From positions 992,001 through 1,056,000 of the forward strand of contig OZ234497.1 of NCBI GenBank assembly GCA_965153455.1: DNA of 64,000 bases, written 5' to 3'. How positions within the stretch are numbered: position 1 is the first letter of the stretch; every line of letters starts with the position of its first letter. Below, piece by piece: positions 53,700 to 64,000 of the stretch. The DNA comes from Sphagnum compactum. Lineage: Eukaryota; Bryophyta; Sphagnopsida; Sphagnales. A program made the position numbers and the translations under genes. The notes under the pieces were generated by a model, which made no database searches, was not told the origin of the DNA, and saw nothing but the letters and a program-made list of their open reading frames with translations.

Positions 53700-55200
53700 T
53701 AAGGCTACCTTGATGATTGCCAAATGAACATTGAACCTTTTTTCAAGTTTGGATTGCAGTTAATATTGTGGGTAAACAACTCCCAATGAATCCATAAGAT
53801 CTTGGGCAGGGAACCTACTTCGTAATTTTGTAATAAATTGAATGGTAGCTTCTTGACATTGCCACTTCATAGATGTAACAATATCTCCATATATGTCCCT
53901 TGTAACAAAAATAGGTGCACCAATTTGATATGTAGATGTGGCCCAAATGTGTTGGCTAACAAATTCAAAAGCCACGTGATCAATGCTTGTGTTCATATTT
54001 GTAATTTAGTGTAGATTAATGTTGTCATGGGTTGTGTTGATCAAAGCTTTGAAATTAATGAACACATCACCCTCAAAAAGGATTGGCTATCATAGAACAT
54101 GCAGTACACATCCCCTTCACAAATTTTCACTGTTGCTATGAAACCATAGACAAAAACATCTCTTAATTGTGTAAACTTAATCTTGAAAAATGTATTTCCT
54201 CTAACAATGGCATCATTGCATTCAACCCCAACAAAGTTTCCACATCGGTGAACAACTTGATAGATTAAATTGAGCAGAAGGTATTGTGGCAAAATTTAAT
54301 GCCATTTTCATGAGGAGAGTGTTGTATTCAAACAACACCCATTTAACAGGACTAATCATAAAGATCCATCTAATTTTGATGTTGCACAAAATGTTGTTGT
54401 TTTTAGTTTCCATTATCTCTGCTAACTTAATAAACTTTGAATGCCTTTTGGGGCTATGATTGAAGTAACCATACAAGCATTGCAACAAATTTTCAATGCG
54501 GAAAACCAAAGGTAGGTTGGAGAGGGTTTGTATTGTAAGGTTTATTTGATGAGCCATACAATGCACATCGACTACAAATGGAACATACTATTGTTGGATT
54601 TGGATTGTCACTTCGAATCTCAAGCCTTAGAAGGTGCTAACCCCATCAACACCGAACCAAACCAACCTTGAAGCAATATCCTTTTGTTTCAGGTCCCCTT
54701 GTGTCATAAAAGAGTTCATGATTAGTAAAGTTAAGATATTAGCCCCAAATTTAGAAAACATTTGCTGCACATTCAACAACAATGGTATCTGACACTAGTC
54801 CTGCACAATGTAACCATGAACATTTACCCAACTTGCATTATCCATGGTTGTAACCTCATCACAAGTAAAATAAATAAACTTGGAATTTTGGATAACAAGT
54901 TTAATAACCTTCAAAACTTTAGCTTGTATGCACTTTACGATCTTCCAGCCAGCCCCATTAGACCAATGTTTTTTTGGGAGAGATCTAAGTTTCAAGAACA
55001 AAGGTTGGAAATCTTCATAATCATTCATTGGCCTACCTTTATTCAACAAGTTGAAAATAATTTGCAAATTAAACAAACTTTCGTTTATCCTCTACTGTTT
55101 GACCATTACTTAGCTATTAAAAGATAGTGGTTATAGAAAGTTGAACATAAGAAATTTCATTTTTCACATGCATACTTTTTGAATCCATGATCCACTTACC
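53700..55200 (-). pseudogene. hAT-like transposase relic, middle and C-terminal part
   Basis: From right to left: GRPMNDYEDFQPLFLKLRSLPKKHWS.. (about 55030), FTCDEVTTMDNASWVNVHGYI (about 54850, with the Asp-containing CDEVT block), HCMAHQINLTIQTLSNLPLV (about 54560) and HSPKRHSKFIKLAEIMETK (about 54440). LLMKMALNFA (about 54310) and RFPAQDLMDSLGVVYPQY (about 53790) follow. These fit the hAT-related, BED/ZnF862-like transposases of plants. Frameshifts and stops are frequent. The missing N-terminal part lies beyond the solo LTR, at 56126-56510. Confidence 0.8.
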
Positions 55201-55205
55201 ATTTG

Positions 55206-56120
55206 TGATACACCCCTAAGCTCCTTGATAGACTCAACTACGAGTCCAAGGTGAAAATAGCGGAAGGATAAGGAATTGGGGTACGCTCGTTGGCTTGCAG
55301 CATTTCGGGGTAGAAGGGCGTGCTGAAGCTCCGGGATGGGGATTAGGATGAGTGACAAGCGGGTCAATTATTCACACGGACGTGCACAAACCAAACAACA
55401 AGTTGGTTAGTGCATAGTTGGAGCACTTTTGGTGCATGGACGCGTCATGGGCAAACACGAATTCACAAGATTCATCACGGCTCGGACTTGGGGGAAGCCG
55501 CCACCTTCCCCTTATAGTATTATTTGTGCCTGGCCATGGGACCTGTACCCAAATGTCATTTTGTCCCAGGATTCCCAAGTTGGAGTCTTGAAATTCTAGA
55601 AATTGGGACTCCCGCCACTTTGGAGGCCCATAAATTGTTGTGAAGATCTCCGATTGAGGTGAGGTATGAAACAAAGTTGTAGCCCTCATTGAGATCTTTC
55701 CAACAGTATGCGGCATGCCACTTGCATGCAAGTAAACTAGGGCGATTCTTGACTTTTAGTGGTTGGGAGTCAAATTGACAATTTGACTCCTGGCCTTTCT
55801 TTTGATTATAACTCATGTTTTAAGTACCCAAATGGGTCATGCAAACCCATGTTAAACAACTAAGTTCCAAGAGCTTTCAAACGATATAAGGAACACTTTA
55901 ATCCAATGAGTTTTAACCCCTACAATTGCCCTTTGAAAATTCGTGAATCCATTAAGACTCCAACTCCCAAAGTGGGAGTTCACTTGGGAGTGCGAGGGTT
56001 CAGTCCCTCACACTCTCTTACACTCTCAGGAGCATGAAATGTGATTCCCGGGCATCACTCTTGGCCCACACCTTTGCAAGCCTTTGCCTTGGTCGCGAGC
56101 CCATGGTTAAGGTTGCGACA
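55206..56120 (-). mobile_element. Solo LTR (915 bp) inserted in the hAT-like relic
   Basis: On the minus strand it begins TGTCGCAACC (56120) and ends GGGGTGTATCA (55206), the TG..CA termini of an LTR. A perfect 5-bp target duplication, ATTTG on the plus strand, lies at 55201-55205 and 56121-56125. There is no internal retrotransposon coding on either side; hAT sequence resumes on both flanks. It is probably the product of LTR-LTR recombination. Superfamily (copia or gypsy) is not determined. Confidence 0.88.
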
Positions 56121-56125
56121 ATTTG

Positions 56126-56510
56126 AACCTTTTCTTTTACCTACATGTTTTTAAAAAAAATCCCACTTTGTAATAAAAATTTCCTCCTTCCTTTCAAATT
56201 TGAGACAAACACTGTCACATCTCATTGCAAAAACCACCCCAACTTCATTAAAGTTGAGCTTTGCCCATGGCATTTTTATAACCTAGATCTCTTGAGACTT
56301 GCAATTTACATTAGTCATAACCTTCTTATGTGTTTTGGGAATAGGGGCACATGCATCATCAACATTAATAATAATAGTTTGCAACATGGCATCTGGATTT
56401 ATGTCAAAGATTTGAGGTGAAGAAGAGTGCAATTCAAGGTCATGAGGAATGTTTCTTTGTTCATCTATGCTATTGGAGTACATCACAAGAATTAGGAATG
56501 GAGGGGACAA
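56126..56510 (-). pseudogene. hAT-like transposase relic, N-terminal part
   Basis: Reads ..VDDACAPIPKTHKKVMTNVN and then a stop (about 56350-56290), followed by VIKMPWAKLNFNEVGVV and FERKEEIFITKW ending at the LTR junction. This is the N-terminal stretch of the same protein family as 53700-55200, so the two were one reading frame before the LTR insertion. Confidence 0.75.
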
Positions 56511-56594
56511 GATTTTTGCTAGAATTTAAGCACCAAAGAAGTACTTAAACTTGAAGTTGTTTGGCAACATTGGAAGAGCCATGGCAAAAACCAC

Positions 56595-56700
56595 CAAGTG
56601 CAGATAGTGCATGCTAGCAAGTGCAAATAGTGCACACCAACAAGTGCAAATAGTGCGCACTAGCAAGTGGAAATAGTGTACACCAACAAGTGCAGAGTTT
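56595..56700. repeat. 23-bp minisatellite, four units plus a partial fifth
   Basis: CAAGTG.A.ATAGTG begins at 56595, 56618, 56641, 56664 and 56687 at an exact 23-bp spacing. Units end alternately in CTAG and CCAA, giving a 46-bp dimer. Related words (GTGCACACTAGCGAATGCAC) recur near 57440-57490. Confidence 0.92.
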
Positions 56701-56729
56701 AGATAATGCTAAATACAAGGTGCAAAGTC

Positions 56730-57600
56730 AATGAACTAAATTTTAATTTGAAAACATTTTCTAATTCAGGACTAGAAAACTTACCTCACGGCTTAGACAC
56801 TTGAGTAGATCGTAGATTCACCAGCAACTTGTAAGTGCTAAAGGTATAAGCAAGATATTTTGTTACCTTGCTTTCTACTTGAAAACACGAAAAAAACAGT
56901 TTTTCAAACTTTTAACCTTTTTCTAGCATTTCAAAACAAATGAAACTTTTATTTTTTTTCATGGGTATTTTTAGCCTCCCTTTAGTTTTTAAAAGCAATT
57001 TGTGTCATATCATTTGAACTTGAAAAATACCCCAAAAATATCCCCAAAAATATCCCCCATTTTTTGAAGGTTGGGAATGATTTTAGTTATGAAAACAAAC
57101 TCGATTAACTAAAGGAATTATATTAGAATGTTCATCACATCAATATTGAGGTGTTTGAAAAAAAAAACCAAATACTTGCAAAAACATTTCATCTACTTTC
57201 AAGTACTTGAACTTGATTTTTCAGATCCAATTCAAGTATTTGCAAGTAGTTTAAAAAAACATGATTATAACAATTTAACTTTTGAAGTCCATGCAAACAT
57301 GGGTTAAAAAATAATGTACCCAATTTACTTTTATTATCCCCATAAAATCATCTATTTGTTAGTCCTTTTCTTTAAGGACCCGAATATTTTGTTGCTTACA
57401 CTATTTTTTGTGTATATTTTACCATGTTTTCACCCCAAAGTGCACACTAGCGAATGCACACCAGAAAATGCAAACAACAAGGTGCACACTACGAATTTAT
57501 TGAACTAAACCCTAATTCGAAAACCTCTTATAGTTTAAAACTAAAAAACCTACTTTAAAAACTTGAGTAGATCAACGATTCATTAGCCCCATGCGAATCA
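56730..57600. repeat. Diverged direct repeat of about 100 bp, 770 bp apart
   Basis: GAACTAAA..TAATT.GAAAAC begins near 56733 and again near 57502. Both are followed by ACTTGAGTAGATC and ..GATTCA. Together with the GTGCACAC words this suggests an old duplication of about 0.9 kb. Confidence 0.7.
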
Positions 57601-58589
57601 CAACGATGGTATTAATCCAAACTCCAAACTCCAAGTCGATGAAACCACTTGCATCACGGATTCATGGCAATGAGTCATGATTCACGAAATACACAGTGCG
57701 AACTGCGCATTGCAACAAAAAAAAAGAATAAATAGTGCACACACCGAAAGTCATGATGCTGAAATCTTAACGAAGACATAGTAGCATAAACATAAGAGGT
57801 TGAAACATTTGGAGTTTGGACAATTTAAACAAAAGCAAGAAAATAAGAACCTGGACAGTGGAAATGAAATGAAGAACATAGTAAGCTATTAAGGGGTTTA
57901 GTTCATGAACTTCTTGATTCATGACTCATGAGTGAATTGTTGCAATGTCGACTCTTAAGCTCTAGTGTCAAACCTCCAACCCTCCAAGTTTCAAGTTCAA
58001 TTCAATGTCTTTTAGAGCTCAACAACTCCAATCCATCACTGATTACAACACTCATCATTGTTGACAACAAACTTCTCCGAGTATAGAAAAGAATATTTTA
58101 TGAAGGAATGGAAATGCCAAGCTGTCAGCCCACCTCTTTCTTGTTGCACTGAAGGCCCAAATTCAAAACTTTCAAATGTGCAATGTGCACATTGTAGTGT
58201 AGTCTTAGAACTTAGAACTTAACAATTACAATTAACAAGTGTACAAGCAAGGTGAAACAGGATGTCAACTAGGCATTAGGCTTGCAAAGTCGATGGATTA
58301 CAAGCTTACAATCCGACAAGGACCCACATTAATCCTAGGTGAGGGTTTGGCTACCAATTAGTTTCTCAGGGGTGGCAGGGGGGCGACATATGTCTGCGCG
58401 TTGTTTTCATCATCATGATGCTGAAAAAACCCGGGGGGTCCTTTGGCGAAATGGGGCAAGGAAAAAAAAAATCGCTTTGTGGGATTTGTCAATCCTCATT
58501 TTGGGTTAAAAGAAACAAAATTTCACTCAAAAAAAAACCCCTGATTGTGGTAATTGGTACCAATGTGGGTGTGGTTTCACCCTAGGTGA
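57601..58589. other. Intergenic; no gene recognised
   Basis: No feature beyond short broken frames; moderate AT content. Confidence 0.5.
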
Positions 58590-58704
58590 TTATTTTCAAT
58601 CCATCTGACATTTCATATGCTGTAAATTGTAAAGTAAGTTCTACTTTCAAAAGATTCTCTGGCATGCCTTGCTTGTTGACTAATTAACATGCGATGTACC
58701 TATG

Positions 58705-59066
58705 AAGGACGCTAAACACCCCTGACGAACTAGGTCGTTCTGTTGCAAGGTTTTAAATATTTTTGCCCTTTTGACTTTGTTTCTGAGATAAATCTAAAAA
58801 AAACCCCCTCCTTAGTGCCTGATGGTATGCCAGTGTTTCCTGTAGGGGAGGTTCTGGGTTCAATACTTGAACTGTGATGCAAAACGTTTGTGCTGAACGT
58901 TAATAATGAAGAACGTGCACATAATGTTCACGTTTTTTTAAAGAACATTGAAACCCAGGTTGCATGGTTTCTTGCAGAACTATGCAAGGCCGAAAAAGGT
59001 GTGCAAAAAGACAAAGGGAAACCAGCATCAGACAGAGCTCGTTAGGGGGTGTTTAGGGCCCGGCTA
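58705..59066. mobile_element. Candidate MITE with CTAAACACCCC terminal inverted repeats
   Basis: CTAAACACCCC (58712-58722) then TGACGA is mirrored by GGGGGTGTTTAG (59045-59056) preceded by TCGTTA. The interval is absent from the homologous copy near 61870-61890, which acts as an empty site. Exact ends and target duplication are unclear. Confidence 0.65.
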
Positions 59067-59343
59067 GTACGTATTCTTTGTGCCCTCTACATTAAATGCA
59101 AGAAAGAAAATGCATCATTATTAGAGTCTTAATGATGAACTAGAAATACAATGATGAGCATAAATATAAAAGGTTGATTAAAATTTTTGAACTTCATATC
59201 TGGTTCATAAATAGATTGGGCTAAATCTTCACAAAGTTGATCAGTAATTTTTCTTTGTCTTCCTACCTAGTATCACCACTTGGGCTACATAAAAAATTTA
59301 ATGAATACACTAGGTACCTGGTGAGACTGTATTTTACTGGCGA

Positions 59344-59365
59344 AATTTCACTAAAAAGTGAAATT
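59344..59365. other. Recurrent hairpin, copy 1
   Basis: Arms AATTTCACT and AGTGAAATT form a perfect 9-bp stem with an AAAA loop. Related hairpins lie at 62505-62526 and 62831-62852. Confidence 0.75.
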
Positions 59366-59570
59366 AGCATGAGCTATGCATTGGCTGGCTTACTACTTTG
59401 TACTTGTGTCTTTTTTTTCCTTCCCCATGGATTCAGTGTCATTGTGGCTGCCTCCCCTGTCAGAGAAGCTCCAACCCCTCCAGTGGCCGCCACCCCAAAC
59501 AGAATCTGCTTTGTACAAGTTCACACCATCATACTCTTTTCAGAGTCGGTAGAATTTCTGCCTCTGCAGA

Positions 59571-60210
59571 GAGGATGGCACCTCACATGTCAGGTTTCTA
59601 AGAAATGAGGAACCTTACTTACACACTAAAGGAGGTATGACGAACCTTACGCATAAGGTCTTTCCATGGAAAATCCTTTGTATAGGTCGAAATCATATTT
59701 TTCATGTCAAAATTTGACGAAAATTTGGCAAAAAATTTGCTACTACTGCACGTAAGGTGCCAGCTCTCCTCTTGGATGAATCACAATTGTGCAGAATTGT
59801 AGGGGTTTGTTCCTCCAGTAAGGATCTCAAAGAGGGCGGCATTGAAAGTTAGGGTCCCAGGCTCGGCTTCCACCTTGTGTAGGCCCCTCATTCCTATAAC
59901 AGAACCCTTCTGGGTCCTCACTCCTCACCCTCCACATCTTATATATAAAGTGCCTTATAGACAAATTGCTGCTGTAAACTAAAATATAATAAGGCCCAGT
60001 TTACAACGTTTTGTATAGGAGAAGGTCCCACCCACTGTTCAGGCCTTTTGGATTTGAGATTCCCAAGGCCGATAGGGCAAGGCCAACAATGTGGAAGGCT
60101 TGGATACCGGTACCTTCCCTTACATAAAGATTCAGCATTTTTTTCTTGTTTTTTAAATGATGAATAAGAAAACTGGAACTTCTGTAATTCAGAAGGCACA
60201 GTACAGCCTG
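59571..60210. other. Intergenic; no gene recognised
   Basis: No gene features; reverse frames such as 59939-60199 resemble nothing known. Confidence 0.5.
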
Positions 60211-60216
60211 GGCTGA

Positions 60217-60560
60217 AGTTCTGGTAAAAAATGGTACGTTAAAGTGAGTGAAAAAAAGTCGAATAGGTAAGATTCAGGCTGGGGAGCGACCTAGGGAGCG
60301 ACCTGGTATAAAGTTCCGGTAAAACTGAGGTAAGTTAAAAGTAAGTAAAGAAAAGTCAAATAGGTAAGATTCAGGCTGGGGTGAAACCTGAAAATACAAA
60401 GGAACAAAATGACGAGTATGTACGAACTATGACGCAAGACGATTCTGTGGGTCCTCTCAGAGCTGCCATTTTTGTCAAACACTTATCAAAAGTTTTGAAA
60501 CATAGATAATGACTCAGGATGATTCTTTGGGTCCTGTGGGAGCTGCATATTTTGTGTCAG
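60217..60560. repeat. Two local tandem duplications
   Basis: AGTTCYGGTAAAA..AGTC.AATAGGTAAGATTCAGG occurs at about 60218 and 60313 (95-bp spacing). ATGAC.CARGA.GATTCT.TGGGTCCT occurs at about 60428 and 60508 (80-bp spacing). Confidence 0.88.
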
Positions 60561-61779
60561 TCTTGGCAAATTGTCATCTTCCGCGAGAGGGAGAGAAATT
60601 TAAAAGTATTGTTATTGATGAGGATCCAATTCTAGAATATATATATATCAGCGTTTTCCTTTTCGTTTTGTTTTCCTTTCCCCATAATTTTGTGACATAA
60701 CGGAAGTGACATCATCCATAGAAGATTTGCCAAACATGGCTATATGTAAGAAATAAAGAGGACAGGTCATTGGCTACTCACTGGAGCTCTGTACAAATCT
60801 GGCTATTTCTTTTCTTTTTTCCAAATGTTGTGAATGAAACCCCAGAAACCAAAATTTTACATTTCTTATTTAAAAAATTGCCACAAGAACTTGTTGCCTA
60901 GCAGCGTTGTTCTCTGTTGAGATCAAAAACGAAAAATGCAATGCAAAAAAGGTAATTTTCTGGGGTTGTTAGTAGTCAGATTTTGAACAAAGCTTAGTAA
61001 GAATTGTAGTAGATACCAGAGTAATGTGTTTTGACTGATGTCAGTTCCTTTAGGCACAAGAAAAGGAGGGAGGCCCCTTTACTCACGTCACAACTTCTCA
61101 TTTGTTGCATGGAAATTCTATTCCAATTTCAAATTCATTAATGCGTTACTACAACTTCAATATTGATCAAAACACAAAGAAAAATTGAAAGAAATCTATT
61201 CATCTCTAGTAGGTGCTTTGTAGCAACCTTTCCCCTAGGGTTTTTTTTATTCTAAAAAAATCCAAGGGCCTCATTCACAAGTGAAGTTATTTCACATTTT
61301 TTATTATCAGAAATCAGGGTTAGTGACCCTTTACGAAACATATATTATCAAAAAATCATTATTTTTAATATTTATAACCATGTAACAAAGTTGCCATCCT
61401 TGAAAAATGAGATAGTACACCTTTTATGAAAGTTCTTAATGTCTTTCTTAATTATAGTTTTTAACCAAAAAATCCAATAAAAATTGATGGCTAGGACTAT
61501 CACATGGAAAACAAAAAGGAAGGTCAATAAAAGGTCAAAAGATGCGCAGCTCGCAAGAACCAAAGAAGAAAAAAACGCTCGTCCCTCTCATGGTAGGAAA
61601 GTATTTCACTCACAACTCCTCTAATGTTGTCGGCAGGCAAATAGTGAGATCTAATAATAATATGAGGTCTAGAACAAGCATTTCCTGCCAATGCAATCTT
61701 CCTCTCTATAGCAAAGAATTCCCAATGTGTTTCTTAACATGTTCCCAATTTATTCCTTTCAAATTTGGTTGCTTATACG
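60561..61779. other. Intergenic; no gene recognised
   Basis: A (TA)n-like run lies near 60638. GTTCCCAA-type words near 61715-61760 resemble the 37-kb repeat. Confidence 0.45.
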
Positions 61780-62504
61780 TTCTATTGGACACTTGACATG
61801 CTCTAAACTGTAAAGTAAACCCTACTTCTAAACATCCTGTGACATTTGCTTATTGATGACTACTTAACCTGCCAGGTATCTGTTCATTAAATTCAAGAAA
61901 GAAACGCCTCATTGATCTAGAAAAGGCCAAAGGAACATTAAATTTGCAGGTCCCTGGAATCTGGATATGTACAATCTTCAAAGGAAAAAATAGTTACAAG
62001 TCATTAAAGTGTCCTTATGACGTAAAAGGCCAGTCAGCTAAAATAGTTTCAAAAGTAGACTTTTGAGGGCAATTTTCCAGAGAGCCATTTTCTGACCTAG
62101 TGACCCCATCAAGTAGTGTACCCATTGAGTTCTTAAATTTTTTCTTGGGATTGGGTGGCACGTAGATGGTTCTACTGCCCGTATAGTGTTAAGGCCATGA
62201 TCCTAATTAGCGATTGAGGTCTGAGGTCAACCTTATTGTAAGCATACATGAAAGAAATTTCTTACTAATAATTTTGACATACAATTTCCAGTTAATGAGC
62301 ACATGCCCCGATTAGTTTGTGTTCAAGTGTTGACTTTCTCTTCAAGTGCTGAAGACATTGGTGGCAATGCTACACCTACATTGTGTCTTCATAAGGATCA
62401 TCAAGTTCTTTATATCTTCCTAGATAGGATCTTCAATTAAGCTACATAAAAAAAATTTGATAAACACACTCTTGGTACATAGTCAACCATTATTTTACTG
62501 ACAA

Positions 62505-62526
62505 AATTTCGCTGAAAAGCGAAATT
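62505..62526. other. Recurrent hairpin, copy 3 (with a compensatory pair)
   Basis: Arms AATTTCGCT and AGCGAAATT. Compared with copy 1, one A-T pair is replaced by G-C, so the stem remains perfect. Confidence 0.75.
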
Positions 62527-62830
62527 CAAAATTTCAAATTTCAAAAATGAAGTTATTGTGGAAGGTTTCCATTGCCAAAAGCCAAAAAATAAAAATAAAA
62601 ATAAAGAAGTTACCAAATTCCTGTAGTTGGTTTTGAGTGTGTACTCATAAATATAAAAGCTTGATTCATTTTTTTCTATTTCATATCTGGTTTATAAATA
62701 GATTCGGCTAAATATTCATAAGGTTAATCAGGAATTTTTCTATATCTTCCTACCTAGGATCACCACTTGGGCTACATAATTTTTTTCATAAATGCACTAG
62801 GTACCTAGTCAGACCGTATTTTAGTGGCAA

Positions 62831-62852
62831 AATTTCACCAAAAAGTGAAATT
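62831..62852. other. Recurrent hairpin, copy 2
   Basis: Arms AATTTCACC and AGTGAAATT; the loop-closing pair is mismatched (C.A), leaving an 8-bp stem. Confidence 0.7.
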
Positions 62853-63035
62853 AGCATGAGCTCTGCATGAGCTGGCTTCGTACTTTATACTTTGTACCCA
62901 AGGATTCATTGTGTCATTGTGGCTGCCTCCCCTGTCAGAGAACCTCCAACCCCTCCATGGGCCGCCTTCCCAAACAGAATCGACTTTCTACAAGTTCACA
63001 CCCTTGTCTTCTTCATACTCTTTTCAAACTACACG

Positions 63036-64000
63036 AAAATGCAAACTTTTAAAATTTTGAATCCTTGCAAGACCTTTTTCCAAAAGTTCCAAGACTACAA
63101 AGATTCTGTAAAAAATTTCTAATGTGTGAAGAGCCTTTTTTTTCTAGCGATCTGTGGCCAAATTTCAACATTTGTTGAGGTGGTGCGATGGGGCTAGTAG
63201 GATGTATAGAATGTAGTTCGCCATCATCATTCTTGGATGAATGTGTAGGTTGCTATTGTACATCCATTGAATGTGATTGGATCATAAAAAAAAAATTCAA
63301 TTTAGCTAGCAAGGATGTGACCTCATTGCCCCTTTTTTTGCCAAAACCCTAATTCTAATCGCCCCCAACAGTTGCAAGCGTTCTTGACAAGAGCCTTGTT
63401 GTTCTTATAGAGTTGTTGCCATCACCAGCAGTGGTGCTCCAGAATGCAATTCTTTCACCAGACTTGTTGCAAGTTCCTTTAGTGAGATTGCCAAGATTTG
63501 CTCCTCTTGTAGTTGTGATCACCTAAATCATCTTCTTCATTCCTACTTATGGCCAGCTATCCAAGAATGCGGCGGTGTACACAACTTTTTGCTATGCTTG
63601 AAAGTTGAAACGGCCACTTCAAATTCCCAATCCTTTAACTCATTTCCAATTTCCCATTCTTATTTTTGTTTGATCTTTGTGAAGGTTGTTATTGTACTTG
63701 TGCTTTTGGATCTGTGCAAAATTATGGGGGTGGTCATTTCAACTTTGAATAATGGCAAGATTGGGACTTAGGAAGGTTGTAGATTGGATTTCGACTCAAA
63801 TTTATAAAGTGAAACTCAAGGTAAGTTTTTTGATCACACCTTGCAACTTGCTATTCCATTTGTTCGTTTTAGGAGTTTTTCTTCCTATGCAAGTCCTTTT
63901 TGTTCCAAGCCTTTTATTGTTTTTCTGCAAATTCTTTCTGTTTTTCTTTTGCAAGGAGGGTTTAAAGGAGATTCAACCCCCCTCACAATGTTTTCGACCA
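63036..64000. other. Intergenic to window edge; no gene recognised
   Basis: Short frames only (for example 63589-63771, +) without known homology. A gene lying mostly beyond the edge cannot be excluded. Confidence 0.45.

Larger units (their letters stand above)
58590..59570 (+). repeat. Diverged duplication, copy A
   Basis: It matches 61780-63030 in direct orientation: TGCT.TAAA.TGTAAAGTAA at the left and TTCATATCTGGTT.ATAAATAGATT in the middle. Next come CTACCTAG.ATCACCACTTGGGCTACATA and then GTGTCATTGTGGCTGCCTCC at the right. Relative to copy B it has a MITE-like insertion at about 58705-59066. The shared right part is conserved as DNA but differs mainly at amino-acid-changing positions, so it is not read as coding. 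Confidence 0.85.
61780..63035 (+). repeat. Diverged duplication, copy B
   Basis: Counterpart of 58590-59570. It lacks the MITE but carries about 0.7 kb of extra sequence (roughly 61920-62630), which itself includes a third, more diverged copy of the CTACATA..hairpin part (62385-62530). Confidence 0.82.

Noticed and set aside
58840-58880. GGTTC-containing stretch resembling a tRNA B box or tRNA-derived SINE
   Set aside because: No matching A box or cloverleaf could be drawn.
59237-59608. Forward ORF whose C-terminal peptide recurs at 62892-63030
   Set aside because: Differences between the two copies mainly change amino acids, so there is no sign of protein-level constraint; treated as a DNA repeat.

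Overview
The window is nuclear DNA of a land plant with a large, repeat-rich, AT-rich genome. The support is: split genes with GT-AG introns, a plant-type dirigent domain, an organellar-type tryptophanyl-tRNA synthetase with a presequence, TTTAGGG-type telomere motifs, Tourist-like and pogo-like miniature transposons, Helitrons, and decayed MULE, PIF/Harbinger, hAT, Ty1/copia and solo-LTR relics. Only three convincing genes occur in 64 kb. That sparse layout suggests a seed-free plant or gymnosperm, but the species cannot be fixed from sequence alone.

Gene-bearing left half (1-28 kb). An ABHD17-type alpha/beta hydrolase gene (838-3559, +, five exons, 277 aa) is complete and intact. After about 15 kb of decayed repeats comes an intronless gene (19154-20368, +, 404 aa). 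It joins a CCHC zinc-finger-like module, a polyproline tract, a strongly basic (NLS-like) tract and a C-terminal dirigent domain, with no visible signal peptide; this architecture is the most unusual object in the window. Convergent to it lies a complete 15-exon gene for an organellar tryptophan-tRNA ligase (27951-23409, -, 439 aa), rebuilt here exon by exon with every phase consistent. A Tourist-like MITE sits in its first intron; a second copy of that MITE lies at 5.7-6.0 kb.

Transposon-bearing right half (28-64 kb). No intact gene is visible. Two non-autonomous Helitrons share termini (15539-16382 and 29908-30772). A PIF/Harbinger transposase relic is interrupted by a degenerate telomere-like block (about 33.7-34.5 kb). 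A MULE transposase relic is split by about 3.7 kb of AT-rich satellite-like DNA (44.6-50.6 kb). A hAT-like transposase relic is split by a 915-bp solo LTR with a 5-bp target duplication (53.7-56.5 kb). A pogo-like MITE (39110-39551), several tandem repeat arrays, and a diverged duplication (58.6-59.6 vs 61.8-63.0 kb) carrying a recurrent hairpin complete the region.

The three genes have no evident functional link: protein depalmitoylation (expected for ABHD17), a dirigent-fold protein of unknown and possibly nuclear function, and organellar translation. All exon models were made by eye from splice consensus and family conservation, without transcript data.
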